A stretch of DNA of 64,000 bases from Nocardioides alcanivorans (GCF_021555175.1 NZ_JAKGRW010000056.1:59246-123245), one strand, 5' to 3'; shown: positions 27,126 to 35,295, counted from the first letter of the stretch. Program-made: numbers and translations. The notes: a model not told the origin generated them from the sequence alone.

Positions 27126-27644
27126 TCAGCCCGCGAGCGCCGGCGTCCCGGTGTCACGCACCAGATAGAGATAGGGGAAGGCGCGGGCGCCGACCTGCCA
27201 GCCGTCCTTCTCGTACCTCGCGAGGCTGCCGGTCCAGATGACTCGGCGGTGCTCCCACTGCGTCGGGGTGCGCACCACCCGGTGCCGGAGCATGCCGGCG
27301 CCGATCGTGTGCCACCCGAGCCGGCCTGCGATCTCGAGCTCGGCCATCTCGTCGAACGCGGTGACCGGACCCAGCCAGCGCTCCTCGACGCTGTCGTCGC
27401 CGGACTTGCTCTCGGTGGCGTTTCCCTTGCCGAACCGTTGCTGCGCCGCCTGGCGGGTGAGGCCGAGGGTGGTGCCGATCGCGGACCAGCTGTGCCCACC
27501 GGCGCGGGCGGCGTGGACAGCTTGTTGGAGCAGGTCGCTGGCCACCAGGTCGGCTTCGGCGGCACGCCGTACGACGGCGAGCTGGTCGGCCGGGTCGGTG
27601 CCGGTGAGGATCGCGTGGCCGATGGTGTCGTTGAGGTCACTCAT
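27126..27644 (-). CDS. HTH DNA-binding protein (sigma region 4-like helix-turn-helix)
   Basis: 172 residues. After a helical N-terminus (ILTGTDPADQLAVVRRAAEA) comes an HTH: AARAGGHSWSAIGTTLGLTR followed by QAAQQRFGKG. This form, with WSxIG and SRQAAQQRF-type recognition helix, is frequent in actinobacterial small DNA-binding proteins. The C-terminal half (FDEMAELEIAGRLGWHTIGA to RAFPYLYLVRDTGTP) is a separate, unrecognised domain. Its ATG overlaps the stop of the membrane protein gene upstream by four bases, so the two form an operon. The operator pair at 27883-27927 in front of that operon is a candidate target. Confidence 0.75.
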   Translation of the reverse strand: MSDLNDTIGHAILTGTDPADQLAVVRRAAEADLVASDLLQQAVHAARAGGHSWSAIGTTLGLTRQAAQQRFGKGNATESKSGDDSVEERWLGPVTAFDEMAELEIAGRLGWHTIGAGMLRHRVVRTPTQWEHRRVIWTGSLARYEKDGWQVGARAFPYLYLVRDTGTPALAG

Positions 27645-27880
27645 TTCGGGTCCTCGTCCCGACTCGGCAGCCAGAGGCCGCCGTTGTCGGGGTCCTCCTT
27701 GCCTCGGCGGTGCTCCGCGCTGAACAGGGCGACGGAGACGAGGATCATCGCGATGCCAGCGCCCAGGCAGAGCCCACGCACCACGCCGTTGAGCAAGGTG
27801 CTCGTCGTGGTCAGGGCGATGCCCACCGCCACCAGTGCGTAGGGAGTCGTCGAGACGGGGGTCTTGTCGGAGCCAGCCAT
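27641..27880 (-). CDS. Small two-helix membrane protein
   Basis: 79 residues, unrecognised. Two hydrophobic segments (PYALVAVGIALTTTSTLL and GLCLGAGIAMILVSVALF) are joined by a short NGVVRG loop, giving a membrane hairpin. A charged tail follows (EHRRGKEDPDNGGLWLP). It is first in an operon with the HTH protein (ATGA overlap 27641-27644). Two GTCAAC-type inverted repeats lie immediately upstream of its start codon, within 50 bases, so transcription initiation here is likely regulated. It could be a partner or signal input for the HTH protein, but this is inference. Confidence 0.68.
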   Translation of the reverse strand: MAGSDKTPVSTTPYALVAVGIALTTTSTLLNGVVRGLCLGAGIAMILVSVALFSAEHRRGKEDPDNGGLWLPSRDEDPK

Positions 27881-27882
27881 GT

Positions 27883-27927
27883 GTCAACGATGTCTTGACG
27901 CGATGCAGATGTCAACCCTTCGTTGAC
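27883..27927. promoter_or_regulatory. Paired inverted-repeat operators GTCAA-N7-TTGAC and GTCAAC-N5-GTTGAC
   Basis: Two 17-bp perfect inverted repeats: 27883-27899 (GTCAACGATGTCTTGAC) and 27911-27927 (GTCAACCCTTCGTTGAC). Their centres are 28 bp apart. They lie in the 94-bp region between the divergent membrane/HTH operon and the EntS-like MFS gene, so one regulator could control both sides. Confidence 0.7.
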
Positions 27928-27974
27928 GTCGGGCTGGTTCTCCAGCGTCGTCTGCCGCGTGAAACCATCCCTCG

Positions 27975-29294
27975 GTGGGATCGAACCGGCGGCGTGCGCA
28001 GCGGATGCCGCGGCCAGGACGCTCCCTGAGAAACGCGCTGGCCGACACCACGCCGCTGCGCAATGAACACTTCGGCCGGCTGTGGCGTGCCAACATCGTC
28101 ACCGTCGTCGGTGCGCAGCTGACGGTCGTGGCGGTGCCGGCGCAGATCTACTCGATCACCGGTTCCTCGGCGTACGTCGGGCTCACCGGCATCTTCGGAC
28201 TCGTGCCGCTGGTCGTCTTCGGCCTGTGGGGTGGAGCGCTGGCCGACGCGCTCGATCGCCGGCGTCTGCTGCTCATCACCACGGCCGGTCTCATCGGCAC
28301 CGCGGCCCTCTTCTGGGTGCAGGCGGCGCTCGGCAACACCGATGTCTGGTTGCTGCTCACGCTCTTCGCGGTGCAACAGGCGTTCTTCGCGGTCAACCAG
28401 CCGACCCGCAACGCCGTGCTGCCCAAGATCCTCCCGCCGGAGCAGTTGCCGGCGGCCAACTCGCTCAACATGACCGTCTTCATGGCGGGCGCGATCGCCG
28501 GCCCGATGGTGGGTGGCGCGCTGATCCCGGTGCTCGGCTTCTCGTGGCTCTACCTCGTCGACACGCTCACCCTCTTCGCCACGCTGGGTGCGGTCCTGAA
28601 GCTTCCGCCACTGCCGGTGGCGGGCGTGACGCGTACGCCGGGACTCGCCTCGGTCATCGACGGCTTCCGGTATCTGCGTGTCCAGCCGGTGTTGATGGTG
28701 TCGTTCGTCGTCGATCTCATCGCGATGATCTTCGGAATGCCACGGGCGCTCTTCCCGGAGATGGCCCACGAGTCGTTCGGCGGGAATGCCGAGGGCGGGC
28801 TGGCCTTCGCGCTGCTCTTCGCGGCCATCCCGGCAGGCGCGGTGCTGGGCGGCGTCTTCTCGGGCTGGGTCTCTCGGATCGACCGTCAGGGGCTGGCGGT
28901 CATCGCCGCGATCCTGGTCTGGGGTGGAGCGGTCGCCGGCTTCGGTCTCGCGGTGCACTTCGCAGGCGGTACTGCTGGTCTTGCCCTGGCTGCGGCCGTG
29001 TTGATGCTCATGGTGGCCGGCGCCGCCGACATGGTCTCGGCCGCGTTCCGCCAGAGCATGCTCCAGGGGGCTGCCTCCGACGAGGTCAGGGGCCGGCTGC
29101 AAGGCATCTTCATCGTCGTCGTCGCCGGTGGTCCACGCCTGGCCGATGTGCTGCACGGTGGCGTGGCCGAGGTGACCGGCGCCCCTGCCGCGGCCGGTTT
29201 CGGAGGGGTGCTCGTCGTCGTACTCGTCCTGGTCGTCGCCGCCCTCGTCCCGGCCTTCACGCGCTTCCGCCTCTCCCAGGTCACCACCAAGTAG
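27975..29294 (+). CDS. MFS exporter, EntS-like
   Basis: Membrane exporter of up to 439 residues with twelve helices. The start of the fold (RNEHFGRLWRANIVTVVGAQ), the FGLWGGALADALDRRRLL signature between helices 2 and 3, and the VNQPTRNAVLPKILPPEQLP loop are typical of the enterobactin-exporter-like group (MFS_3). The closing SEVTGAPAAAGFGG-like region precedes the final helix. GTG 27975 is the first start; ATG 28005 (MPRPGRS) is equally possible since neither has a strong ribosome binding site. It is divergent from the HTH operon across the paired operators. Siderophore or drug export are the family's known roles; the substrate is not established. Confidence 0.85.
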   Translation: MGSNRRRAQRMPRPGRSLRNALADTTPLRNEHFGRLWRANIVTVVGAQLTVVAVPAQIYSITGSSAYVGLTGIFGLVPLVVFGLWGGALADALDRRRLLLITTAGLIGTAALFWVQAALGNTDVWLLLTLFAVQQAFFAVNQPTRNAVLPKILPPEQLPAANSLNMTVFMAGAIAGPMVGGALIPVLGFSWLYLVDTLTLFATLGAVLKLPPLPVAGVTRTPGLASVIDGFRYLRVQPVLMVSFVVDLIAMIFGMPRALFPEMAHESFGGNAEGGLAFALLFAAIPAGAVLGGVFSGWVSRIDRQGLAVIAAILVWGGAVAGFGLAVHFAGGTAGLALAAAVLMLMVAGAADMVSAAFRQSMLQGAASDEVRGRLQGIFIVVVAGGPRLADVLHGGVAEVTGAPAAAGFGGVLVVVLVLVVAALVPAFTRFRLSQVTTK

Positions 29295-29426
29295 CGCGTT
29301 CTGTCGTCGACGTCGCGCGTCTTGTGTCGCCCCGTGCCCAGAAGCTGCCATCTCGGCGGGCCACACGGACTACGTCGTCACGCAATGAGCGCTCCTTCGC
29401 GTGACAAGGTCAGCTACTTCACAGGC

Positions 29427-31451
29427 TCACAGGCTCGCAGCGAGTCTCGTGCCCTGGGCAATGGCTCGCTTCGCGTCGAGCTCGGCTGCGACGTCGGCGC
29501 CTCCGATGAGGTGGACGCCCTTGCCGGAGCCACCGCGGGTGTCGGTGGTCGAGAGCAGTTCGTCGTAGACCGCCCGCACGGACACCTGGCCCGCACACAC
29601 GACGATCGTGTCGACGCCAAGCACCTGTGGGACTCCGTCGACGGTGAGGTGCAGACCGTCGTCGTCGATGCGCTCGTAGGTCACGCCGGAGACCTGGCGC
29701 ACTCCGCTGTCCTTCAGCACCGCGCGGTGCGCCCACCCGGAGGTCTTGCCCAATCCCTTGCCGATCGGCGTCGTCTTGCGCTGGAGCAGGTGCACGTCCC
29801 TGACCTTCGGCCGCGCAGCCTTCGTGACGAGTCCGCCGACCTCGTTGCCGGTGCTCACGCCCCAGTGGGCATACCAGTCGTCGATCTTCTCGTCGCCGTC
29901 GTGCGACAGGAAGTGGGCCACGTCGACACCGACCCCGCCGGCACCGATCACAGCCACCCGTTCACCCGCGGTGATGCGCCCGCTCAACAGGTCGGCGTAC
30001 GACACGACGCTGGGGTGGTCGGCGCCGGGGATGTCGATGGCGCGCCCCGTCACGCCGGTGGCGACCACCACTTCGTCGTACGCCGCCAGGTCGCTTGCCG
30101 CTGCCCGCGTGTTGAGCCGTACGTCGACACGCAACACCTCGAGCCGACGCGTCCAGTAGCGCACGGACTCACGGAAGTCCTCCTTGCCGGGGATCTCCAT
30201 GGCATGGCGGAACTGACCACCGATGGCGTCACTGGCCTCGAAGAGCGTGACCTCGAGCCCACGCTCCGCCGCGGCGATCGCCGCCGACAGCCCGGCAGGT
30301 CCGGCCCCGACGACTGCGACCGACTTCCTCGTGCGCGTGGGGGCGAGTACCAGCTTGGTCTCGTGGCAGGCGCGTGGGTTGAGCAGGCAACTGGCGGTGC
30401 GGTTGCGGAAGGTGTGGTCGAGGCAGGCCTGGTTGCAGGCGATGCAGGTATTGATCTCGTCGGCGCGGCCTTGGGCGGCCTTGTTGACGAAGTCGGCGTC
30501 GGCGAGGAATGGCCGCGCCATCGAGACCAGGTCGGCCCGCCCGGTGGCGACGATCTCCTCGGCCTGTTCGGGGGAGTTGATCCGGTTGGAGGCGGAGACC
30601 GGGACGGAGACGACGGACTTCAATCGCTCCGTCCACGGCAGCCAGGCCCCTTGGGGCACCTGGGTGATGATCGTCGGCACCCGCGCCTCGTGCCAGCCGA
30701 TGCCGGTGTTGAACATCGTGACGCCGGCAGCCTCGAGCCGCCGCGCGAGTTCGGCGATCTCGTCCCACGTCTGGCCGTCATCGACCAGGTCGAGCAGCGA
30801 GATGCGGTAGATGATCGGGAAGTCCGGGCCGACCAGGCGCCGGGCGCGCTCGATGACCTCGACCGGGAAACGCATCCGCTTGGCCGCCGTGCCTCCCCAC
30901 TCGTCGGTGCGGTCGTTGGTGCGCCGGGCCAGCATCTGGTTGATGAAGTAGCCCTCCGAGCCCATCACCTCGACGGCGTCGTAGCCGGCCTTGCGTGCCA
31001 GCGCGATGCTGCGGGCGAAGTCGTCCGCGGTGCGGTCGATCTCCTTGGCGGAGAGCCGCTTCGGCCTGAAGGGGGTGATCGGCGACTTGATGTCGGAGGC
31101 GCCGGCGTTGAAGGGGCTGTAGCCGTAGCGCCCGGCATGGATGACCTGCAGCGCGATCGCGCCGCCTGCCTCGTGCACGGCGTCGGTGATGATCCGGTGC
31201 CGCATCGCGTCGAGCCGGCTCATCATCTCGCCGGCGAACGGCTTCAGCCAGCCGCGGCGATTCACGGCGTACCCGCCGGTGATGATGAGGCCGACGCCGC
31301 CGCGCGCTCGTTCGGCGAAGAACTCCGCCAGCCGCGGGAACTGCCAGGTGTGGTCCTCGAGACCGGTGTGCATCGAGCCCATGATCACGCGGTTGCGCAG
31401 CGTCAGGTCACCGAGGGTGATCGGCTCCAGCAGGTGGGGGTAGTCGGTCAT
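29427..31451 (-). CDS. FAD/FMN-dependent 2,4-dienoyl-CoA reductase-like oxidoreductase (FadH family)
   Basis: 674 residues in three parts: an Old Yellow Enzyme-type FMN TIM barrel (PITLGDLTLRNRVIMGSMHT, then VMGSEGYFINQMLARRTN and TGRADLVSMARPFLAD), a 4Fe-4S site with cysteines in CIACNQAC...CLLNPRAC, and an FAD/NAD domain with GAGPAGLSAAIAAAERGLEV and AVIGAGGVGVDVAHFLS. This architecture matches FadH, which reduces 2,4-dienoyl-CoA during beta-oxidation of unsaturated chains, but also relatives acting on other enones. Start ATG 31451. Position beside a PadR regulator and an Mcr-like racemase supports a role in acyl-CoA or sterol side-chain degradation. Confidence 0.88.
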   Translation of the reverse strand: MTDYPHLLEPITLGDLTLRNRVIMGSMHTGLEDHTWQFPRLAEFFAERARGGVGLIITGGYAVNRRGWLKPFAGEMMSRLDAMRHRIITDAVHEAGGAIALQVIHAGRYGYSPFNAGASDIKSPITPFRPKRLSAKEIDRTADDFARSIALARKAGYDAVEVMGSEGYFINQMLARRTNDRTDEWGGTAAKRMRFPVEVIERARRLVGPDFPIIYRISLLDLVDDGQTWDEIAELARRLEAAGVTMFNTGIGWHEARVPTIITQVPQGAWLPWTERLKSVVSVPVSASNRINSPEQAEEIVATGRADLVSMARPFLADADFVNKAAQGRADEINTCIACNQACLDHTFRNRTASCLLNPRACHETKLVLAPTRTRKSVAVVGAGPAGLSAAIAAAERGLEVTLFEASDAIGGQFRHAMEIPGKEDFRESVRYWTRRLEVLRVDVRLNTRAAASDLAAYDEVVVATGVTGRAIDIPGADHPSVVSYADLLSGRITAGERVAVIGAGGVGVDVAHFLSHDGDEKIDDWYAHWGVSTGNEVGGLVTKAARPKVRDVHLLQRKTTPIGKGLGKTSGWAHRAVLKDSGVRQVSGVTYERIDDDGLHLTVDGVPQVLGVDTIVVCAGQVSVRAVYDELLSTTDTRGGSGKGVHLIGGADVAAELDAKRAIAQGTRLAASL

Positions 31452-31505
31452 CGGGGCCTCCGGTCGGGCAGATGTGGTGTTGGGGACAAGAACTGCGACG
31501 TCGCG

Positions 31506-31548
31506 GTGCAACGGGAGCGACTTCGTCGCGCAACGGAGCTACTTCGCG
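31506..31548. repeat. Two tandem ~21-bp units (GCAACGGAGC family)
   Basis: Two adjacent units of about 21 bp (TGCAACGGGAGCGACTTCGT and GCGCAACGGAGCTACTTCGC) lie at 31507-31527 and 31528-31548. The second runs into the 3' end of the PadR gene, whose stop is at 31539. Confidence 0.6.
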
Positions 31549-32213
31549 GGGAAGGCGGCGAGGTACTCGGTCAGCCAGGAGACCCAGTACTCCTCCTGGA
31601 GAATCCCGCCGCGCAGCACCAGGTAGCGGTCGAGGTCACCGCCGGTCAGCGACCGCGGGTCGGGGTAGTCGCGCGCGCACCCATGGCGGTAGTGCTCGAG
31701 TCGCGTGGCGTGGACGGCCAGGTGCCGGCGTACGTCGGCCAGCAGCGCTTGGCGCTCCGCGGAGCGGTCTGGGGGCGTTGGGGATTCCCCGCCCGGGCGG
31801 GGAACTTGGTGCTTTGTCGCCATTGTTTTGGTGACAAAGCTGGTGTTTCCCCGCCCGGGCGGGGAATTGTGACCCGGGCGGGGAGCCGCCGCATCGCCCA
31901 GCCAGGCGCCGCGCAACTTCACGGCGAGATCGCTGCGCTGGGGCATGGCAGGGGTGGGTTCGGCCAACCAGCGCCGCAACTCCTCGTGTCCGGACGAGGT
32001 GACGTCGTACACGAGTTTGGCGGGCCGTTTGGCCTGGGCGACCTCGACACTGGTGAGCCAGCCGTCGGCCTCCATGCGTCTGAGGGTCCGATAGATCTGC
32101 TGGTGGCTGGCCTGCCAGAAGAAGCCGATCGAGGCATCGAACCGGCGGGTGAGTTCCAGGCCCGAGGCGGCGCGTTCGGCGAGCGAGACGAGCAGCGCGT
32201 GTTCAAGGGCCAT
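31539..32213 (-). CDS. PadR-family transcriptional regulator with in-frame palindromic insertion
   Basis: 224 residues. The N-terminal PadR winged helix is clear (MALEHALLVSLAERAASGLE, RRFDASIGFFWQASHQQIYR, LRRMEADGWLTSVEV) with the wing AKLVYDVTSSGHEELRRWL. The C-terminal dimerisation helix follows (AERQALLADVRRHLAVHATR, LVLRGGILQEEYWVSWLTEY). Between them, near residues 110-150, sits a proline/glycine-rich stretch of about 39 residues, encoded by a GC-rich palindromic repeat (31785-31884) and not typical of the family. Start ATG 32213. A perfect 14-bp palindrome lies 22 bases upstream and is the likely autoregulatory site. Probable regulon: itself and the divergent racemase gene. Confidence 0.85.
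   Translation of the reverse strand: MALEHALLVSLAERAASGLELTRRFDASIGFFWQASHQQIYRTLRRMEADGWLTSVEVAQAKRPAKLVYDVTSSGHEELRRWLAEPTPAMPQRSDLAVKLRGAWLGDAAAPRPGHNSPPGRGNTSFVTKTMATKHQVPRPGGESPTPPDRSAERQALLADVRRHLAVHATRLEHYRHGCARDYPDPRSLTGGDLDRYLVLRGGILQEEYWVSWLTEYLAAFPAK
31785..31884. repeat. Palindromic element inside the PadR coding sequence
   Basis: A perfect 20-bp palindrome, TTCCCCGCCCGGGCGGGGAA, occurs at 31785-31804 and again at 31847-31866; a partial third copy is at 31873-31884. Between the first two is a hairpin with 11-bp arms (31812-31822 with 31829-31839, one G-U pair) and a TTGTTT loop. The whole element keeps the PadR frame open. Confidence 0.9.
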
Positions 32214-32235
32214 GGGTAGCAGCCTGCCGCACCTA

Positions 32236-32249
32236 TGCAACTAGTTGCA
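32236..32249. promoter_or_regulatory. PadR-type operator TGCAACTAGTTGCA
   Basis: Perfect 14-bp palindrome located 22 bases upstream of the PadR start and about 90 bases upstream of the racemase start. Length, AT-rich centre and position fit an autoregulatory operator of a PadR dimer. Confidence 0.65.
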
Positions 32250-32310
32250 AGACCTGAGACATTCCCGTGGCCCGGGTCACTTCCGCAGGGATGGACCGGT
32301 CCTGTCGATG

Positions 32311-32329
32311 ATGACAGTGGTTCTGTCAT
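32311..32329. promoter_or_regulatory. Inverted repeat ATGACAG-N5-CTGTCAT before the racemase gene
   Basis: Perfect 7-bp arms with a TGGTT spacer, ending 11 bases before the chosen racemase start ATG 32340. It could be a second regulator's operator or a translation-blocking hairpin. Confidence 0.45.
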
Positions 32330-32339
32330 GATGCGGGAC

Positions 32340-33497
32340 ATGACGTTCGAACTTGGTCAGGGAACCGGCCCGCTGCGCGGGGTCAAAGTCGTCGAGATCG
32401 CTGGCATCGGCCCCAGTCCGCACGCCTGCATGATGCTGGCCGATCTGGGCGCCGACGTGATCCGCGTCGAACGTCCGGGTGGCCAGATGCTCACCGGCGG
32501 CAGCCACGACCTGCTCAACCGCGGCCGTCCGAGCGTGGCGCTCAACCTCAAGGACCCGGCTGCCGTCGAGACCGTGCTCACGCTCATCGAGGACGCCGAC
32601 GTGCTCGTCGAGGGCATGCGCCCGGGAGTCACCGAGAAGCTCGGCATCGGCCCGGACGCCTGCGCCGAGCGCAACCCGCGTCTCGTCTACGCCCGGATGA
32701 CCGGCTGGGGCCAGACCGGACCCTTCGCCCAGGTCGCCGGCCACGACATGAACTATATCGCCATCACCGGCACCTTGCACGGCCTCGGCCAGGTGAAGGG
32801 CAAGCCGCAGTTCCCCGGCAACCTGGTCGGTGACTTCGGCGGCGGCTCCACCTATCTCGTGATCGGCATCCTGGCCGCCCTCCTCGAGGCCAAGTCCTCG
32901 GGTCAGGGTCAGGTCGTCGATGCCGCGATCGTCGACGGCACGGCCTCGCTCAACGCCATGGGTGCCGCCTTCCTGGCCGGCGGCGGTTTCAAGGAGGAGC
33001 GAGCCAGCAACCTGCTCGACGGCGGCACTCCCTACTACGACGTCTACGAGACCTCCGACGGCGAGCACATGTCGGTCGGTGCGCTGGAACCGCAGTTCTA
33101 CGAGGTCTTCGTCGAGCTCCTCGGTATCAAGGACACGGCGCCCGACCGCTACGACCCGGCCAACCACGATCAGCTCCGGAAGCTGATCGCTGCCACGTTC
33201 CTGCAGAGGACCCAGGCCGAGTGGGTCGGGATCTTCGAGGGCTCCGACGCCTGTGTCGCCGGCATCATCCCGATGAGCAAGGCGATCGAGCACCCGCACA
33301 TGAAGGCACGCCAAGTCTTCGTCGAGCACGAGGGTGTCGTCCAGCCGCAGCCCGCGCCGCGCTTCTCCCGCACCGAGGCGACTCTCTCGCACCCGCCTGC
33401 CCCGGTGCCGGGCGCCCACACCCGCGAAGCGCTCGCCGCGTGGGGCATCGACAACGTCGAGCAGCTGCTCGAGTCGGGCGCCGCGGTCCAGCCCTGA
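32340..33497 (+). CDS. CoA-transferase family III / alpha-methylacyl-CoA racemase-like (CaiB/BaiF)
   Basis: Class III CoA-transferase-fold enzyme of 385 residues. It begins GPLRGVKVVEIAGIGPSPHA and has the GADVIRVERPGG motif, NRGRPSVALNLKDPAAVE and the catalytic-loop region MTGWGQTGPFAQVAGHDMNYI. The His/Asp pair in GHDMNYIA corresponds to the active site of mycobacterial Mcr, which epimerises 2-methylacyl-CoA thioesters. GGGSTYLVIGILAALLEAKS and GNLVGDFGGGS also match racemases better than transferases. ATG 32340 is the likeliest start; 32328 and 32331 are close alternatives. It is divergent from PadR. A role in branched-chain or sterol side-chain beta-oxidation is inferred. Confidence 0.88.
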   Translation: MTFELGQGTGPLRGVKVVEIAGIGPSPHACMMLADLGADVIRVERPGGQMLTGGSHDLLNRGRPSVALNLKDPAAVETVLTLIEDADVLVEGMRPGVTEKLGIGPDACAERNPRLVYARMTGWGQTGPFAQVAGHDMNYIAITGTLHGLGQVKGKPQFPGNLVGDFGGGSTYLVIGILAALLEAKSSGQGQVVDAAIVDGTASLNAMGAAFLAGGGFKEERASNLLDGGTPYYDVYETSDGEHMSVGALEPQFYEVFVELLGIKDTAPDRYDPANHDQLRKLIAATFLQRTQAEWVGIFEGSDACVAGIIPMSKAIEHPHMKARQVFVEHEGVVQPQPAPRFSRTEATLSHPPAPVPGAHTREALAAWGIDNVEQLLESGAAVQP

Positions 33498-33502
33498 CCC
33501 GG

Positions 33503-33618
33503 TCGAAGGCGCCCGGAATGCGGTCGAGGGCGCCGGGAATGCGTTCGAGGGCGCGCGGCTGGGCGGGTCGCCGTACCCAACTGAGGGTTCGGGTGATCCA
33601 ACTGAGGGTTCGCGCGAT
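33503..33618. repeat. 21-bp tandem units, three TCGAGG-type and two CCAACTGAGG-type
   Basis: Three 21-bp units start at 33503, 33524 and 33545, each beginning TCGA(A/G)GGCGC. After 11 bases, two more 21-bp units beginning CCAACTGAGGGTTCG start at 33577 and 33598. The block fills the region between the racemase stop and psd. Confidence 0.85.
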
Positions 33619-33708
33619 GTCGGGACGTTTCCCGCCGGGGCGTGACCGGCAGGTAGGTTGTCGCGAGACTTCGGGGCGTCCGGCCCCGGGAGACGCAGAG
33701 GAGCCGGA

Positions 33709-34388
33709 GTGTCCGCGAAGACCACGATCGACCGGGAGGCAGTGCTGCCTGCCCTGATCGGGACCGTGCCCAGCGCCCTCGCGCTGCTGGCCGGGCGACG
33801 GCGTACGGCGGCACTGCTGGCCGCGCTGCCCGTCGGCCTCGTCGCGTTCTTCCGTGACCCGCAGCGGCGCGTCGACGCGACGCCCGTCGACGAGGACACC
33901 GTGCTGTCACCCGCCGACGGGAAGGTCATGTATGCCGGTCCCGGGCAGCCCGATGTGGCGCCCCCGGTGACTGGCAGCAGGTGAGCATCTTCTTGTCGGT
34001 CTTCGACGTGCACATCAACCGGGCCCCCTACGGTGGCACCGTCGAGTCCGTCGACTACCGCCCCGGGAAGTGGCTGGCGGCCTACAAGTTCGAGAGCGCC
34101 TTCCAGAACGAACGCAGCGAGATCGCCGTGACGCGCACCGTGCGTGGGGAGCAGCGCCGTTACGTCTTCCGCCAGATCGTCGGACTGGTCGCGCGCCGCG
34201 TGGTCACGCGTGTCCAGGCCGGCGACGAGATCAGTTCCGGCCAGCGCATCGGGCTGATGAAGTTCGGCTCCCGGATGGACATCTTCCTGCCGCCGGAGGT
34301 GACGTTGACCGTCCGCGAGGGCACCCGCGTCATCGGCGGCGAGAGCGTGATCGGCCGCTGGCCCGGATCGGAGCATGCCGTCTCGTGA
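33709..34388 (+). CDS. psd: Phosphatidylserine decarboxylase, frameshifted
   Basis: Makes phosphatidylethanolamine from phosphatidylserine; 226 residues, the short bacterial form. Recognisable are FFRDPQRR, LSPADGKVMYAG, VSIFLSVFDVHINRAPYGGT, and the autocatalytic cleavage site LMKFGSRMDIFLP, whose serine becomes the pyruvoyl group. GTG 33709 follows GAGGAG with five-base spacing. The frame breaks at CCCCCGG 33961-33967; one added base gives GDWQQVSIF, the normal family sequence. Its stop overlaps the pssA start by one codon (GTGA). Because the pathway depends on it, a sequencing deletion is likelier than real inactivation. Confidence 0.92.
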
Positions 34389-35295
34389 CCGGCCACGCCC
34401 GACGCCGCCGCTTCGCCCGCTGGCGCCTGGAGTCGCACTCCGGCGCCGAGGTGGTGTCGCTGCGTCAGCTGAGTGCCAAGGAGCAGTTGCGGGTCACCGC
34501 GCCGAGCCTCTTCACCACGGCCAACATGGCCTGCGGCTTCTCCTCGGTGCTGCTGGCGACGAACGAGCACTTCCAGCTCGCCGCCGTGCTGATCGCGGTC
34601 GCGATCATCATGGACATCGCCGATGGCGCCGTCGCCCGCCTGGTCGGCGCGACCTCTCCCTTCGGCGTGCAGCTCGACTCGCTCGCCGACCTGGTCTCCT
34701 TCGGGCTGGCTCCGGCGTTCCTCGTCTACACCTGGGTGCTGCCGGAGTGGCCGACGGTCGGGTGGGGTGCTGCCTTCCTCTGGCTGGCGTGCGCCGGGTT
34801 CCGGCTGGCCCGCTTCAACTTCACCATCGATCCCACGGACGACAAGCGCTACTTCGTCGGGCTTCCTCGCCCGCGGCCGCGGCCGTGGTGATGGCAACGG
34901 TCTTCGCGCTCGACACGACGGATCCCTCCGGCCCCAACTTCCATGTCGGGCCGGCGATGCTCATCCCGGTGCTGATCAGCCTGGTCCCGGCGTGGCTGAT
35001 GGTCAGCACCATCCGCTTCCGGTCGTTCCGCAACCTGGTCTCCCCGCAGACCCGCCAGGCCAAGATCATCACCGCGGTGGTGGGCCTGGCCGTCGTGCTC
35101 GGCCTCGTTCTCGCGCCGGCCAGCACGGCCCTGGTGGTCGCCTACTTCTACGTGCTCACTGCGCCACTCGGGGTGCTCACCGCGCCGATTCGCGCACGCC
35201 TCTACGGCGCGGACTCGGTCGCCCCGCCGCGGCAACGGCAGCAGTCGGTCTTCTTGCCGTTGGCAGGGGACGACGACTCCACCGACTCGCATTGA
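34385..35295 (+). CDS. pssA: CDP-diacylglycerol-serine O-phosphatidyltransferase, frameshifted
   Basis: Membrane enzyme joining CDP-diacylglycerol and serine to form phosphatidylserine, the substrate of psd. About 303 residues with the CDP-alcohol phosphatidyltransferase motif DGAVARLVGATSPFGVQLDS followed by LAD, and around six to eight hydrophobic segments. GTG 34385 overlaps the psd stop, so the two are translationally coupled. One base is missing near 34865 (YFVGLP to SPAAAAVVMAT); unusually, this site is not a long homopolymer. The C-terminus is hydrophilic and ends GDDDSTDSH. A hairpin repeat follows five bases after the stop and may end the operon. Confidence 0.92.

Noticed and set aside
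29322..32219. 965-codon frame antisense to the FadH-like and PadR genes
   Set aside because: Opposite strand shows a full FadH enzyme and PadR; this frame has shadow-type composition.
33503..33618. 21-bp tandem repeats considered as a CRISPR array
   Set aside because: Units are directly adjacent without spacers, and no cas genes are nearby.
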